In this document: piece after piece, positions 10,317 through 18,593 of the stretch | Numbering within the stretch: the first letter of the stretch is position 1 | How the letters are laid out: the number at the start of each line of letters is the position of its first letter | From: CAYUQT01 sp964596165 | GTDB taxonomy: Bacteria; Planctomycetota; Phycisphaerae; UBA1845; JAFGLZ01 | Assembly (NCBI GenBank): GCA_964596165.1 | Contig: CAZQTW010000046.1 | Coordinates: 1 to 53,112 of the forward strand | Direction of reading: 5' to 3' | Length of the DNA: 53,112 bases | Made by a program: the position numbers and the translations under genes | Notes under the pieces: model-generated | What the model saw: only the letters and a program-made list of their open reading frames with translations | Databases searched by the model: none | Told to the model about the DNA's origin: nothing

Positions 10317-11294
10317 CTACCAGCCCCGGATGTAGCCGGACAAGATAATGAAAGCGCCCAGAAAGATCAGCTCTGCCATCTTCCCAGCCGCCAGCATGCC
10401 GCGGCGGGTCTGACCGCCCCCTCGGCGAGCAATCACAACGCCCGATACGAAGGTCAATCCCAACACGACCAGGGCGATAATCGTTCCCAGAATCAAGTTG
10501 CCGCTCCGGCTGCAGTAGACCGCGGTCATGCACAAGGGGACCAGGAATGTGGTCATGACAAGTCCGGGACTCACCGCCTGTGAGAGTCCCGACGCCGCCG
10601 GATGAGACCTTGGCGCTACCCGGCCCAGGCTCGCGGTCAACAGAATGGCCCACCTGCCCCACAGCGGGGCCAGCAGAAGCGGCCGGTAAATCAACTGCGG
10701 GTATGCGAAATTGAGGTGACGTCGCCAGTCACTCGGCCACCACCAATCCCCTGTTCGAACAGCGCTGATCAGGACCAACTCCGCCACAATCGCCACGAGT
10801 AGCCCCATCGTTGCGGCCAGTCCCGGCGTCAACGAACCCCCATGTTCCGGCTCACGCGCATGCCTTGAGCCGGTAAGTGCGTCTATCGTGGCCGCAAGGC
10901 CCCCAAAAAGACAATAACCCGTGAACACCACGTCCACCACGAGTACGCCGAGTGCCGGAACAAGCCGGAGGCTGGTTACCTCCTCCCCGTACAACCTCCA
11001 AATCGCCCTAAACACCCCAACCCAAAGCAACCCAATGCCAAGGCCAACCGGCACAAACCAGTAACTGGCCCGTCTCCAGGCCGCTTTGTCTGCTTGGGGA
11101 GGATCACCGACGGGCAGGACAAATCTCAGGGCCATCCCCAGAGCAAGAAAAGCCCCCAAGAACGCCCCCTCACCAGCCATCTCGACGGCACGTCCTGTCG
11201 CGTTCGAATCTCGGCTCGCAGTGGAGAGGTCAACTAAACGGTTATTGCTTGCGGAAGAATTACCAGTCTTGTTGTCCGCCGAGGAAGATGACAT
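10317..11294 (-). CDS. Multi-pass membrane protein of unknown function
   Basis: A 325-residue hydrophobic protein I do not recognise. The first ~35 residues are polar and Ser/Asn-rich. About eight hydrophobic segments follow, the clearest being GAFLGAFLALGMALRFVLPV, VPVGLGIGLLWVGVFRAIW, LVPALGVLVVDVVFTGYCLF, LAATMGLLVAIVAELVLIS, LVMTTFLVPLCMTAVYC, LILGTIIALVVLGLTFVSGV and MAELIFLGAFIILSGYI. A tryptophan-rich loop, DWWWPSDWRRHLNFAYPQLIYRP in part, lies between two of them. It is a real gene by codon pattern and length. It stands between the heparinase and the KDPG aldolase on the same strand with gaps of about 155-240 bp, so no operon link is evident. A transporter or membrane-enzyme accessory role is possible, but nothing in the sequence decides it. 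Confidence 0.75.
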   Translation of the reverse strand: MSSSSADNKTGNSSASNNRLVDLSTASRDSNATGRAVEMAGEGAFLGAFLALGMALRFVLPVGDPPQADKAAWRRASYWFVPVGLGIGLLWVGVFRAIWRLYGEEVTSLRLVPALGVLVVDVVFTGYCLFGGLAATIDALTGSRHAREPEHGGSLTPGLAATMGLLVAIVAELVLISAVRTGDWWWPSDWRRHLNFAYPQLIYRPLLLAPLWGRWAILLTASLGRVAPRSHPAASGLSQAVSPGLVMTTFLVPLCMTAVYCSRSGNLILGTIIALVVLGLTFVSGVVIARRGGGQTRRGMLAAGKMAELIFLGAFIILSGYIRGW

Positions 11295-11449
11295 TACCGA
11301 GCACCGCTTCCCTCGTTCCCGCAGAGGCGGCGTTCATCGCTTCTCCGTGCCGGCCTCTCACCACCAACCGCACTCACTCATCCCCGCGGAGTTCGGATCG
11401 GGTTCGTAGCGCCGCCCCAAAGGTCATGACCACCGTTGTGAGGGTCGGC

Positions 11450-12100
11450 CTACCTCTTGCGGGCTTCGGACACGGCCTTCAAAAAGGCCCTCGCATTGGC
11501 AGCCAGCGCTTCGTAGTCGTGTTCGTCAATGGCCTTCTTCGACACCATAGCGCCACCCACTCCGACACAGACAGCACCGGCCCTGATGAAGTCGCCAACG
11601 TTCTTCAGCGTGATGCCGCCTGTTGGTGTCAGCCGAACCTGGGGCAGCGGTCCCCGCATGTCCTGGAAAAACTCCGGGCCGAGCTTCGTCGCGGGAAATA
11701 CCTTGACGATATCCGCTCCCGCCTGCCAGGCCGTTAGTATTTCGGTTGGCGTGAACGCACCAGGAATAACCACCTTTCCGTATCGCTTGCACAGGGTGAT
11801 GGTCGGCAAGTCGAGCACCGGTGAGACGACGAATTCCGCTCCCGCCAGAATGGCCGCACGGGCACTCTCGCTGTCTAGAACCGTCCCCGCGCCGATCACA
11901 CACTTCCCTTTGAATTCGTCGCCGGCCGACTGGATCACCTTCAGCGCGTTGGGAGTGGTCATCGTTATCTCAACGCACGTCAGCCCTCCCTGATTCAATG
12001 CATTGACAACGTCGATCAACTGCTCGCTGGAGTCGGCCCGGATAACCGCCACAACGCCCGTCCGCTCCATTTCCGCAACAACATCATGTGATGCACGCAT
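11450..12100 (-). CDS. eda: KDPG/KHG aldolase (2-dehydro-3-deoxyphosphogluconate / 4-hydroxy-2-oxoglutarate aldolase)
   Basis: A class I aldolase of ~216 residues. It splits 2-keto-3-deoxy-6-phosphogluconate into pyruvate and glyceraldehyde-3-phosphate, the last step of the Entner-Doudoroff and uronate pathways. Visible features are GVVAVIRAD near the N-terminus, CVEITMTTPNA with the catalytic Glu, IGAGTVLD, and IVKVFPA with the Schiff-base Lys, followed by PTGGI, the phosphate loop. I choose the ATG at 12100 because GAAGGA then stands 6 nt upstream; the longer frame to 12166 adds about 22 residues unlike the family start. Together with the heparinase and the sulfatase it would let the cell feed keto-deoxy sugars from uronates into central metabolism. 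That link is inferred from proximity only. Confidence 0.93.
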   Translation of the reverse strand: MRASHDVVAEMERTGVVAVIRADSSEQLIDVVNALNQGGLTCVEITMTTPNALKVIQSAGDEFKGKCVIGAGTVLDSESARAAILAGAEFVVSPVLDLPTITLCKRYGKVVIPGAFTPTEILTAWQAGADIVKVFPATKLGPEFFQDMRGPLPQVRLTPTGGITLKNVGDFIRAGAVCVGVGGAMVSKKAIDEHDYEALAANARAFLKAVSEARKR

Positions 12101-12232
12101 CGGCATTCCTTCACCATGAGTCACCCAATTGACGAACCTGCGATCGCCCATTGCGACAAGCCGCACGGAGTGATTCTACGGAACTCCCCTGCAATGGCAA
12201 GGGTTGGTCGCCCACCATTCGATGTCGATCGC

Positions 12233-13414
12233 CTACCGACAACTAGCGAACCCTTCTTGGCCGAACCAGTCGACGACAGGCACGGTTGTCGTTGCCCGAA
12301 GCGCACGAGCACGCTCGGCGGCGTGCACGTACGAGGTATTTGACACAACGATGACGTCGATATCGCTCCTCAGGGCCTTCTCAGTCGGCAAGATGGGAAT
12401 TCCACGGTATCGTCGACCTGCGGCTGCGAAACGATCGTCGGCAATCGCGACAGGCTTGAGTCCTGCTACGAGCGCACCCTGAAGGAACGCGTACACATTC
12501 TTTCCCAGATCGGCCAGAAGGACTCGCCTTCTGCCCTCCACGGCCAATTGTTCCATACGAGCTTCGATCTCTCGAATGCGGAAGAACGCTTGAAATGCCC
12601 GATCGGATAATCGTTCACGGGGCCTGATGAGTCTCTCTCTCATCGCCTTGGATAGTCCCGCTGCAAGACCTCTCGCAAATGCCATGCCGTGCCCGCCGGT
12701 TCGACTTAACCACGCATACCGTTGCACCCAATCCTTGAGGTAGATTCCGAGCCATGGCTCGGAGAGGTAGCGGAACGCAAGAACCACGTTGTTGCGAACA
12801 TCATAGTACGCCGTCGTACCCCCGTAGCGGGCCTTGGGCGTCTTCAGGTGCCGGACGTGCAGATCTTCAAATACCTGGACTTGGTAACCTGAGTTGACCA
12901 ACCGGAAAGCGAGGTCGTACTCCTCCGCCTGCATGAAAAACCAGCCGTCGATCCCGCCGACATCGCGAAGGACCTGGGTCCGCAGCCCAACCCCACAACC
13001 GATGAAAACATGTGGAAAAGCGCTACATTCCATTCGTCCGTCGACGAGATCGGCCATAAACCCAGCTGCCGCAAGGCTTGGTGTCCGCTCAAACCGATCC
13101 ACCATTTTGCTTACCGAATCACCCAGCGGCCAGGAATCGTCGTCCAGGAACATCACGTAAGGAAACCGGACCTTGGCCAAGGCAAGGTCCTTGGCGCAGC
13201 TTCCCCGGTTCTCGCGAAGTGCCAGCAGGTGAACGTCTGGAAACTGCCGGGCGACCGCCTCAGAAGTGCCGTCTGTGGAGGCGTTGTCCACAACAAACAC
13301 TTCCATCCGGTCTCGATCCAACCCGCAGTCTCGGATGTGCCCCAGCGATTCCAGCAGCACGTCTCGTCTATTGCGGGTGGCAAGGACGAAACTGACACCC
13401 CATTCATCACGCAT
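12233..13414 (-). CDS. GT2 glycosyltransferase with C-terminal Rossmann-like (PglD-type) domain
   Basis: A 393-residue protein. Residues ~5-230 form a GT-A fold family 2 glycosyltransferase: SFVLATRNRRDVLLESL, VDNASTDGT, then MFLDDDSWP as the DxD-like metal site and MQAEEYDLAFRL as the acceptor/base ED-like motif. It would transfer a sugar from a nucleotide sugar to a glycan or lipid at the inner membrane. Residues ~290-390 look like a second nucleotide-binding domain: RVLLADLGKNVYAFLQGALVAGLKPVAIADD in pieces, then YRGIPILPTEKAL, a layout seen in PglD-like N-terminal and CoA-binding-like Rossmann domains. The glycine-rich loop is weak (ADLGKN). It lies 66-133 bp upstream of the aldolase on the same strand and faces away from the exopolysaccharide cluster that starts at 15.2 kb, to which it probably belongs in function. 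Confidence 0.87.
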   Translation of the reverse strand: MRDEWGVSFVLATRNRRDVLLESLGHIRDCGLDRDRMEVFVVDNASTDGTSEAVARQFPDVHLLALRENRGSCAKDLALAKVRFPYVMFLDDDSWPLGDSVSKMVDRFERTPSLAAAGFMADLVDGRMECSAFPHVFIGCGVGLRTQVLRDVGGIDGWFFMQAEEYDLAFRLVNSGYQVQVFEDLHVRHLKTPKARYGGTTAYYDVRNNVVLAFRYLSEPWLGIYLKDWVQRYAWLSRTGGHGMAFARGLAAGLSKAMRERLIRPRERLSDRAFQAFFRIREIEARMEQLAVEGRRRVLLADLGKNVYAFLQGALVAGLKPVAIADDRFAAAGRRYRGIPILPTEKALRSDIDVIVVSNTSYVHAAERARALRATTTVPVVDWFGQEGFASCR

Positions 13415-13751
13415 CGTCTCGGAAGACTAACGAACCGGTGGACCATCGACAAGCCGATGATCCCCCAGGAAATCGGATTTGGACGCTGGACAAAATCCCT
13501 TACGTGTGGCAATATTTACATAGGAGGCGGGTGTACCGGGCCGAGACCCGGAGCAGGCGGTGTGACTCGCTACGCCATCGAAGGCAGTGGGCCAATCCAG
13601 TGGGCACCAAGACGGGCCCAGGACGATTCTGGTCGGTCGGACGGAAGATCGCGATTGATTTTCCCTTCACTTCCTCCAAGCTGGCGCACCCGCAGATCGT
13701 ATAGCAGTCTAGGTTCCTCGTATTCATGTTACTTTCCACAGGATGAACCCC
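13415..13751. other. Intergenic stretch between divergent genes
   Basis: About 337 bp between the GT2 gene (minus) and the zinc-ribbon gene (plus). It must hold the promoters for both directions. I see no convincing coding frame, tRNA or strong inverted repeat. The plus side close to the zinc-ribbon gene becomes AT-richer (gtattcatgttactttcc near 13718), which fits a promoter region, but no clear -10/-35 pair can be fixed. Confidence 0.5.
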
Positions 13752-14150
13752 ATGCCCTATGAAGACAAAGTGATTGCCTGCGCAGAATGTGGCCAAGACT
13801 TCATTCACTCAGCCGCCGACCAGGAACGTTACGCGACCATCGGCCTCAAGAATGAACCGAAACGCTGTCCCAATTGCCGGGCCGCGCGCCGCAGCCACCA
13901 CGGTGGCGGCGGGGCCGACGGCAATCGCGCCCCGCGGGGTGGGACGGGGGGCGGCGGTCCGCGGCAGGGTGGTCGTGGGCGATTGGGTGGGCGTGGCGGC
14001 GGCCGGGGTGACGGAGGTCACGGTCGTGGCGGTCCGCGAGAACTCTTTGACGCCACATGCGCTTCCTGCGGCCAGCCGACGCAGGTCCCCTTCAAGCCCG
14101 TTGAAGGAAGACCGGTCTACTGCCGTGACTGCTTCCGCTCACAGCGATAG
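13752..14150 (+). CDS. Zinc-ribbon protein with RGG-rich linker and CxxC-x17-CxxC tail
   Basis: A small basic protein of 132 residues. The N-terminal zinc ribbon reads KVIACAECGQDFIHSA, then a CPNCR knuckle about 30 residues later, matching the family annotated as zinc-ribbon domain-containing protein. The middle ~50 residues are almost only Gly and Arg (GGRGRLGGRGGGRGDGG), an RGG-like nucleic-acid-binding type linker. The C-terminus carries CASCGQP and CRDCF separated by 17 residues, the CxxC-x17-CxxC domain. The likely role is RNA or DNA binding; there is no direct evidence. I start at the second ATG (13752) because AGGA lies about 8 nt upstream, whereas the ATG at 13743 has the purines directly adjacent; most relatives also start just before the YEDK-like segment. 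Its stop is followed within ~25 bp by a gene remnant, which is unusual. Confidence 0.85.
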   Translation: MPYEDKVIACAECGQDFIHSAADQERYATIGLKNEPKRCPNCRAARRSHHGGGGADGNRAPRGGTGGGGPRQGGRGRLGGRGGGRGDGGHGRGGPRELFDATCASCGQPTQVPFKPVEGRPVYCRDCFRSQR

Positions 14151-14160
14151 CAGTCTCCTA

Positions 14161-15045
14161 CCGACCTGTCAGAAACTTGTTGTCACGGACGGTGCCGGGC
14201 TAACGGACGACGCCACCGTGGAGATCACGGTGAAGGCCCCTCCGACGGGTTCGATCGTCGTGGACCCGAACCATCCGGCCTGGTTCACGTACGACGGAGG
14301 CGGGCCGTTCTTCATGTGCGGGCCGGGCGATCCCGAAGACTTCCTTCAGATCTGTGGACGGCTGGTCCGGTTTATGGAGAGCACGCGGTTCAACGAGACG
14401 GCCCCGGCGGACGGCTTGGCCCGAGGAAATACGGATTACGTGCTAGCCAATCCGGGTCGGGTCTATTTCGCCTACGGCGATTCGGGCACCAGCCTGGGTC
14501 TGAACGTCCAGGCCGGCGGCTATCGGGTGAAGTGGTTCGACCCGGCGGACGGAGACTGTGTTGACGAGGGAATCCAGACCTTCGTCGCAGGCGATTACAC
14601 ATTCACGAAGCCCGGTTCCATCGGAGGCGAGGCCGTGTTGTACTTGGTTCAGGAAGATGCCCCACCGACTCGGATAACCCTCACCCTCACCGAGACCAAT
14701 GAGCCGTGGGGGGAGGTGTTGATCTTCCCTGAACCGAACGATCCCCAAAACATCCGATTTCTAGCGGGCACGCCGGTCACGTCGACGGGCCTCCCGGCGG
14801 AAAATAAGGAGTTCCGGCAGTGGGGAATCATGGACCCCAATCAACCGGACGACGCCAACTTCGCGATGATCGATACTAACACAACGACAACGATCGTCCT
14901 GAATGAGGACATGCACGTCAACGCAGTATGGAAGTGGGGTGGCGGCATCAGCTCGGCGTTACCCATAGCCGTCGTCGCCCTGCTAATCGTCACCAGGGCG
15001 CGACGGAGATCCGTCCACAAACGGTCCGCAGCAAGCCACGGCTAA
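14161..15045 (+). pseudogene. Remnant of a secreted glycosidase-like protein: start and catalytic domain missing
   Basis: The frame reads as protein from ~14176 (LVVTDGAGLTDDATVEITV, the end of a PKD/Ig-like domain) to a stop at 15045, but has no plausible start: no signal peptide and no RBS, and upstream it only shadows the zinc-ribbon gene. HPAWFTYDGGGPFFMCGPGDPEDFL is the typical entry into a planctomycete DUF4038-like glycosidase domain. It jumps directly to QICGRLVRFMESTRFNE, which belongs after the catalytic barrel. The C-terminal collagen-binding-like domain follows (YVLANPGRVYFAYGDSG, YRVKWFDPADGD, GDYTFTKPG), then a bacterial repeat domain (NKEFRQWGIMDPNQPDDANF) and a tail of Gly-rich, hydrophobic and Arg-rich parts (RARRRS). 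I read it as a 5'-truncated, internally deleted gene whose frame survived. An assembly join is the alternative. Confidence 0.7.
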
Positions 15046-15208
15046 CGGTCTTGGCCGGACGCCGGGCCCGATAGGCTCATCCAGCAAGCCTCAGCAAGGC
15101 ACGGCGCGGTGTCGCGCGCGGCAGGACTCAAATTGCTTCCGAGAGACTTGCCCCGGACTCGCATCCTTATCACACTTACCCCATCGTCCCTTTCGAGGAA
15201 CCGGATCG

Positions 15209-16375
15209 ATGCCCCGACCGATCGGTCTGATGCAGTTCTGGGCCGGCTGTCCACAGACACCGAACTCACGGTGGCGGCGATCTCTTCATCTCTTGCAGCG
15301 CTGCGCGGAGGCCGGCTGGCGAACCTCTCTTGTCTGGTCGAAGATGCCTGAGGATCCGGCTCTCTCACGGCCCTTTATAGATGCCGACTGCCGTATCATC
15401 ATCCAACCCAGACCCACCGGGAACTTTGACGGGCGATCCGTCGAGAGAACCTATCGTCTCCTCCGCAAAACTCACTGCGACATTTTCCACTGTCACAATG
15501 TACATACCAGCCCGCTCATCGCGGCCACCCTCGCGGGTGTTCCCGTGCGGATTTGGTCGAAGTTGGCCATGTCGCCCTACTACGAAAAAGGGATTCCACC
15601 CACAGGCCTACACCGATTGGTCCCCAGCGTACGAACATCCTGTGCCTTGGCGCACCGTGTTCTGGCCGGTTCCGAGGCCATTCGCGACGAACTGCTCGCT
15701 TGTGGGGTCGCAAGCACAAAGGTGGTCGTCATGCCGGCACCTATTGACCTTGACCTCTACGGCAATGCGTCTGATGCGGGAATCCGTGAAAGCCTCGGCC
15801 TGACTGCACAGAATGTCGTGATTACCACCGTCGGCCATGCGGTGCCCGTAAAGGGGTGGGACATCCTCATCAGGGCCTTTGCCGAGGTGGTCGCGTCTGT
15901 TTCCGCGGCTCACCTCCTTCTGGTGGGCGGACTCGATGGTCCCGAGGAACGAGCGTTCTACGACAATCTCGTTCGGATCATCGGCGCACCATCCGCAGAT
16001 CAGAACATTCACTTCCTGGGTCGTCGAGCGGATATCCCGCAGATCCTGGCAGCGAGCGACATCTTCGTGTTGCCTTCGCGATCGGAGGGGCAGCCCAATG
16101 CCCTGAAGGAGGCCATGGCGGCCGGTCTTGCTTGCATCGCCTCCTGCGTAGGGGGAATCCCGGAGCTCATTCTGCATCAGGAGAATGGGCTGCTCTTCGA
16201 GCGAGAAGACGCACATGCGCTCGCCGGCATGGTGATCGAGCTGATCTCGAACCAGACGCTTCGTCGGGGCCTTGGCTCGAACGCCAGAAGGGCTGTGCAA
16301 AGATACGGACTGGAACAAGGATCCGACGCCATGCTTGACCTGTATAGAACGCTTTTAGGAAATGCAAAGGGCTAG
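15209..16375 (+). CDS. GT4 family glycosyltransferase
   Basis: A 388-residue GT-B glycosyltransferase, first gene of the plus-strand exopolysaccharide cluster. The N-terminal half contains DIFHCHNVHTSPLIAATLAG (acceptor side). The C-terminal half carries TVGHAVPVKGWDILIRAF (donor-binding K), IHFLGRRADIPQILAASDIFVLPSRSEGQPNALKEAMAAGL with the EX7E motif (E in SEG and E in KEAMA), then VGGIPELI. GAGGAA is placed about 8 nt before the ATG. It transfers a sugar from a nucleotide-sugar donor to a growing lipid-linked glycan at the cytoplasmic face; donor and acceptor cannot be read. The gap to the next gene is under 40 bp, consistent with co-transcription. Confidence 0.92.
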   Translation: MPRPIGLMQFWAGCPQTPNSRWRRSLHLLQRCAEAGWRTSLVWSKMPEDPALSRPFIDADCRIIIQPRPTGNFDGRSVERTYRLLRKTHCDIFHCHNVHTSPLIAATLAGVPVRIWSKLAMSPYYEKGIPPTGLHRLVPSVRTSCALAHRVLAGSEAIRDELLACGVASTKVVVMPAPIDLDLYGNASDAGIRESLGLTAQNVVITTVGHAVPVKGWDILIRAFAEVVASVSAAHLLLVGGLDGPEERAFYDNLVRIIGAPSADQNIHFLGRRADIPQILAASDIFVLPSRSEGQPNALKEAMAAGLACIASCVGGIPELILHQENGLLFEREDAHALAGMVIELISNQTLRRGLGSNARRAVQRYGLEQGSDAMLDLYRTLLGNAKG

Positions 16376-16413
16376 TTTCACCGATTGATTAGCAATACGA
16401 TCGGGCCTACTAG

Positions 16414-17625
16414 GTGTCTCGATCTGCACGTTCTGACCATTCCAGATTGAGAAACGGTCAGCTCGGGAGGACCCCGGTAATCACCGATAACGACCCCAAG
16501 CCGAGCATTTGCTTCGTGGCGCACCTCGCGTACGGTGCCCTTACCGGCGGATCCTCCGGATTCATCGGCGGTGTGGAGAGACAGACCAGCCTGATGGCCA
16601 AATGGTTCGCGGCACGGGGGTATCGTGTAACCTTCCTTACCTGGGATGAAGGCCAGCCGGAGGGGACGGTTGTCGATGGCGTTCGAGTCATCAAAATGTG
16701 CCGGCGGGACGAAGGGCTCAGCGGTATTCGATTCTTCCATCCTCGATGGACCAGTCTCAACGCAGCCATGCGGCAAGCGGATGCGGATGTGTATTACCAG
16801 AACTGTGGTGAGTACGTGACGGGTCAGGTGGCAATGTGGTGTCGGCGACACCGCAGAAGGTTTGTCTATTCCGTCGCCAGCGATCCCGACTGTGATGCGC
16901 GACTGCCCGAAATGAAGGCGTGGCGCGTTCGCGTCCTCTACCGATACGGCTTGCGGCATGCCGATTGTGTCATCGTTCAAACGAACAAACAACGTCAGAT
17001 GCTCCGCTCGTCCTTCGGACTGGAATCGACCGTACTTCCCATGCCATGCCCGGACATATCCTCTAATGAGGCTGCCCGAGCGTGTCTTGCACGGCGTCAA
17101 CCCTTCCGCGTAGGGTGGGTCGGAAGGTTCGTCGAGATGAAGCGGCTGGAACTCCTGTTGGACTTGGCGGAGGCGATGCCTGACATTGCGTTTGAGGTGG
17201 TCGGCGGAAGCACGGTACGAACGGACTACGTTCGCTCGTTGGAACGTCGAGCCGGAATGCTCCCAAACGTACGCCTGCATGGAATGCTTTCACGCAACGA
17301 CATGCAAGGTTTCTACAACCGAATTAGCTGTCTCTGTTGCACATCTGCTTATGAGGGGTTTCCCAACACCTTCCTCGAAGCGTGGTGCTGTGGTCTGCCG
17401 ATCGTCTCAACCTTTGATCCGGACCGACTTATCGAGCAACGGGGCCTGGGGGTTCATGCCGATAATATCGACGGGCTGAAGGCCGGACTTACCTTGCTGA
17501 TCGAGTCGCCGGAGACGTGGAGACGGGCGTCTGAGAATGCCAGACGGTACTACGTGGAAACCCAAAGCGTAGAGGTGGTCATGCCGCGGTTTGAGCAGGT
17601 AATCCTCGGTCTGCCGGACCACTAG
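16414..17625 (+). CDS. GT4 family glycosyltransferase
   Basis: A protein of about 403 residues with the GT-B fold. The N-terminal domain starts with ICFVAHLAYGALTGGSSGFIGGVERQT, the glycine-rich loop plus GGVE typical of GT4. The C-terminal part contains RVGWVGRFVEMKRLELLLDLA (Arg/Lys donor site) and CLCCTSAYEGFPNTFLEAWCCGLPIVST with EX7E. The start is uncertain: the frame opens with GTG at 16414, and the first ~25 residues (SRSARSDHSR...) do not look conserved; no better ATG exists before the conserved part, and TTG at about 16447 is an alternative. It shares the short-gap arrangement of its neighbours, suggesting one operon for polysaccharide assembly. Confidence 0.9.
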   Translation: MSRSARSDHSRLRNGQLGRTPVITDNDPKPSICFVAHLAYGALTGGSSGFIGGVERQTSLMAKWFAARGYRVTFLTWDEGQPEGTVVDGVRVIKMCRRDEGLSGIRFFHPRWTSLNAAMRQADADVYYQNCGEYVTGQVAMWCRRHRRRFVYSVASDPDCDARLPEMKAWRVRVLYRYGLRHADCVIVQTNKQRQMLRSSFGLESTVLPMPCPDISSNEAARACLARRQPFRVGWVGRFVEMKRLELLLDLAEAMPDIAFEVVGGSTVRTDYVRSLERRAGMLPNVRLHGMLSRNDMQGFYNRISCLCCTSAYEGFPNTFLEAWCCGLPIVSTFDPDRLIEQRGLGVHADNIDGLKAGLTLLIESPETWRRASENARRYYVETQSVEVVMPRFEQVILGLPDH

Positions 17626-17670
17626 AATGCAGTGCCCAAGGCATCTCAAATACTACTACAGGAGCGCGAA

Positions 17671-18588
17671 ATGGCGGTTGTCGTGACGGGTGGCGCGGGA
17701 TTTATCGGATCGATGCTTTGCCGGAAACTGGTCGAACAAGGTCGAGACGTTGTTGTGATCGACAACCTTCGAAACGGCCGGCGGGAGCTGATCGATGCGC
17801 TCAAACCGTCCCCTGTGCTGCATGTGGCCGATATTCGGGACGCCGAAACCGTGCGTCGGATCCTTGCCGAAGTACGACCGTCCGCGCTGTGCCATCTGGC
17901 CGCGTTGCACTTCATCCCCTACTGCGACGCGCATCCCGCGGAGGCCGTGGACGTCAACATTCGCGGAACGCTGAACGTGCTGGAGGCCTGCCGCATCGCG
18001 CCCCCGGAGATGGTAGTTGTTGCATCAACAGCCGCCGTCTATCCCATTCGAGAGGGGCCGAACGCGGAATCACATCCCGTCGGCCCGCTGGACATCTACG
18101 GGATCACCAAGCACTGCAACGAGGAATTGGCCGGGCTGTATGTTTCGCAGACAGGGGCACGGTGTATCGCCGCAAGAATCTTCAACGCAGTCGGCGTGAA
18201 CGAGACGAACCCGCACCTCGTACCACACTTGGTGCAGCAACTCAAACGGGGCCAGACACGGGTGTCGCTGGGGAACCTGGATTCATACCGCGACTACATT
18301 GACACGCGCGACTTGGCGGACGGGCTGATCGCATTGCTCGACCGTCGGCAAAACGGTTACGACGTCTTCAACATCGGGACAAGCCGTGAGCACTCCGTGC
18401 GTGAGATTGTCGGGATGTGCGGCGAAATCCTACAACGTCCGATCGAAATCGAACAGCGCTCCGACTTGATGCGAAATGTCGATCGAAAGCACTTGTGTGC
18501 CTGCATCGACAAGATTGCGCAAGCCACCGGTTGGCGACCGCGAATCGAACTGCGCGAGACCCTTCGGGTTCTCTTGACGGAGTCCTGA
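17671..18588 (+). CDS. NAD-dependent sugar-nucleotide epimerase/dehydratase (extended SDR)
   Basis: A 305-residue protein from the ATG at 17671, which has AGGAG 8 nt upstream; the GTG at 17632 in the same frame lacks this. It has the extended short-chain dehydrogenase layout: TGGAGFIGS (NAD-binding GxxGxxG), VIDNLRNGRR with the acidic residue after beta-2 that selects NAD, CHLAALHFI, then VASTAAVYP and YGITK holding the catalytic Ser/Thr and Y-x3-K. YRDYIDTRDLADGLIAL and the FNIGTSREHSV segment are as in UDP-glucose 4-epimerase (GalE) relatives. It probably supplies an epimerised or dehydrated nucleotide sugar to the adjacent glycosyltransferases. GalE proper is usually ~330 residues, so substrate identity stays open. 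Confidence 0.92.
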   Translation: MAVVVTGGAGFIGSMLCRKLVEQGRDVVVIDNLRNGRRELIDALKPSPVLHVADIRDAETVRRILAEVRPSALCHLAALHFIPYCDAHPAEAVDVNIRGTLNVLEACRIAPPEMVVVASTAAVYPIREGPNAESHPVGPLDIYGITKHCNEELAGLYVSQTGARCIAARIFNAVGVNETNPHLVPHLVQQLKRGQTRVSLGNLDSYRDYIDTRDLADGLIALLDRRQNGYDVFNIGTSREHSVREIVGMCGEILQRPIEIEQRSDLMRNVDRKHLCACIDKIAQATGWRPRIELRETLRVLLTES

Positions 18589-18593
18589 CAACC

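Noticed and set aside
13774..15045. A single 423-codon plus-strand gene through the zinc-ribbon region
   Set aside because: Its first 130 codons are a shadow of the zinc-ribbon gene in another frame. Only the part after ~14161 shows recognisable protein, so I treat it as a remnant.
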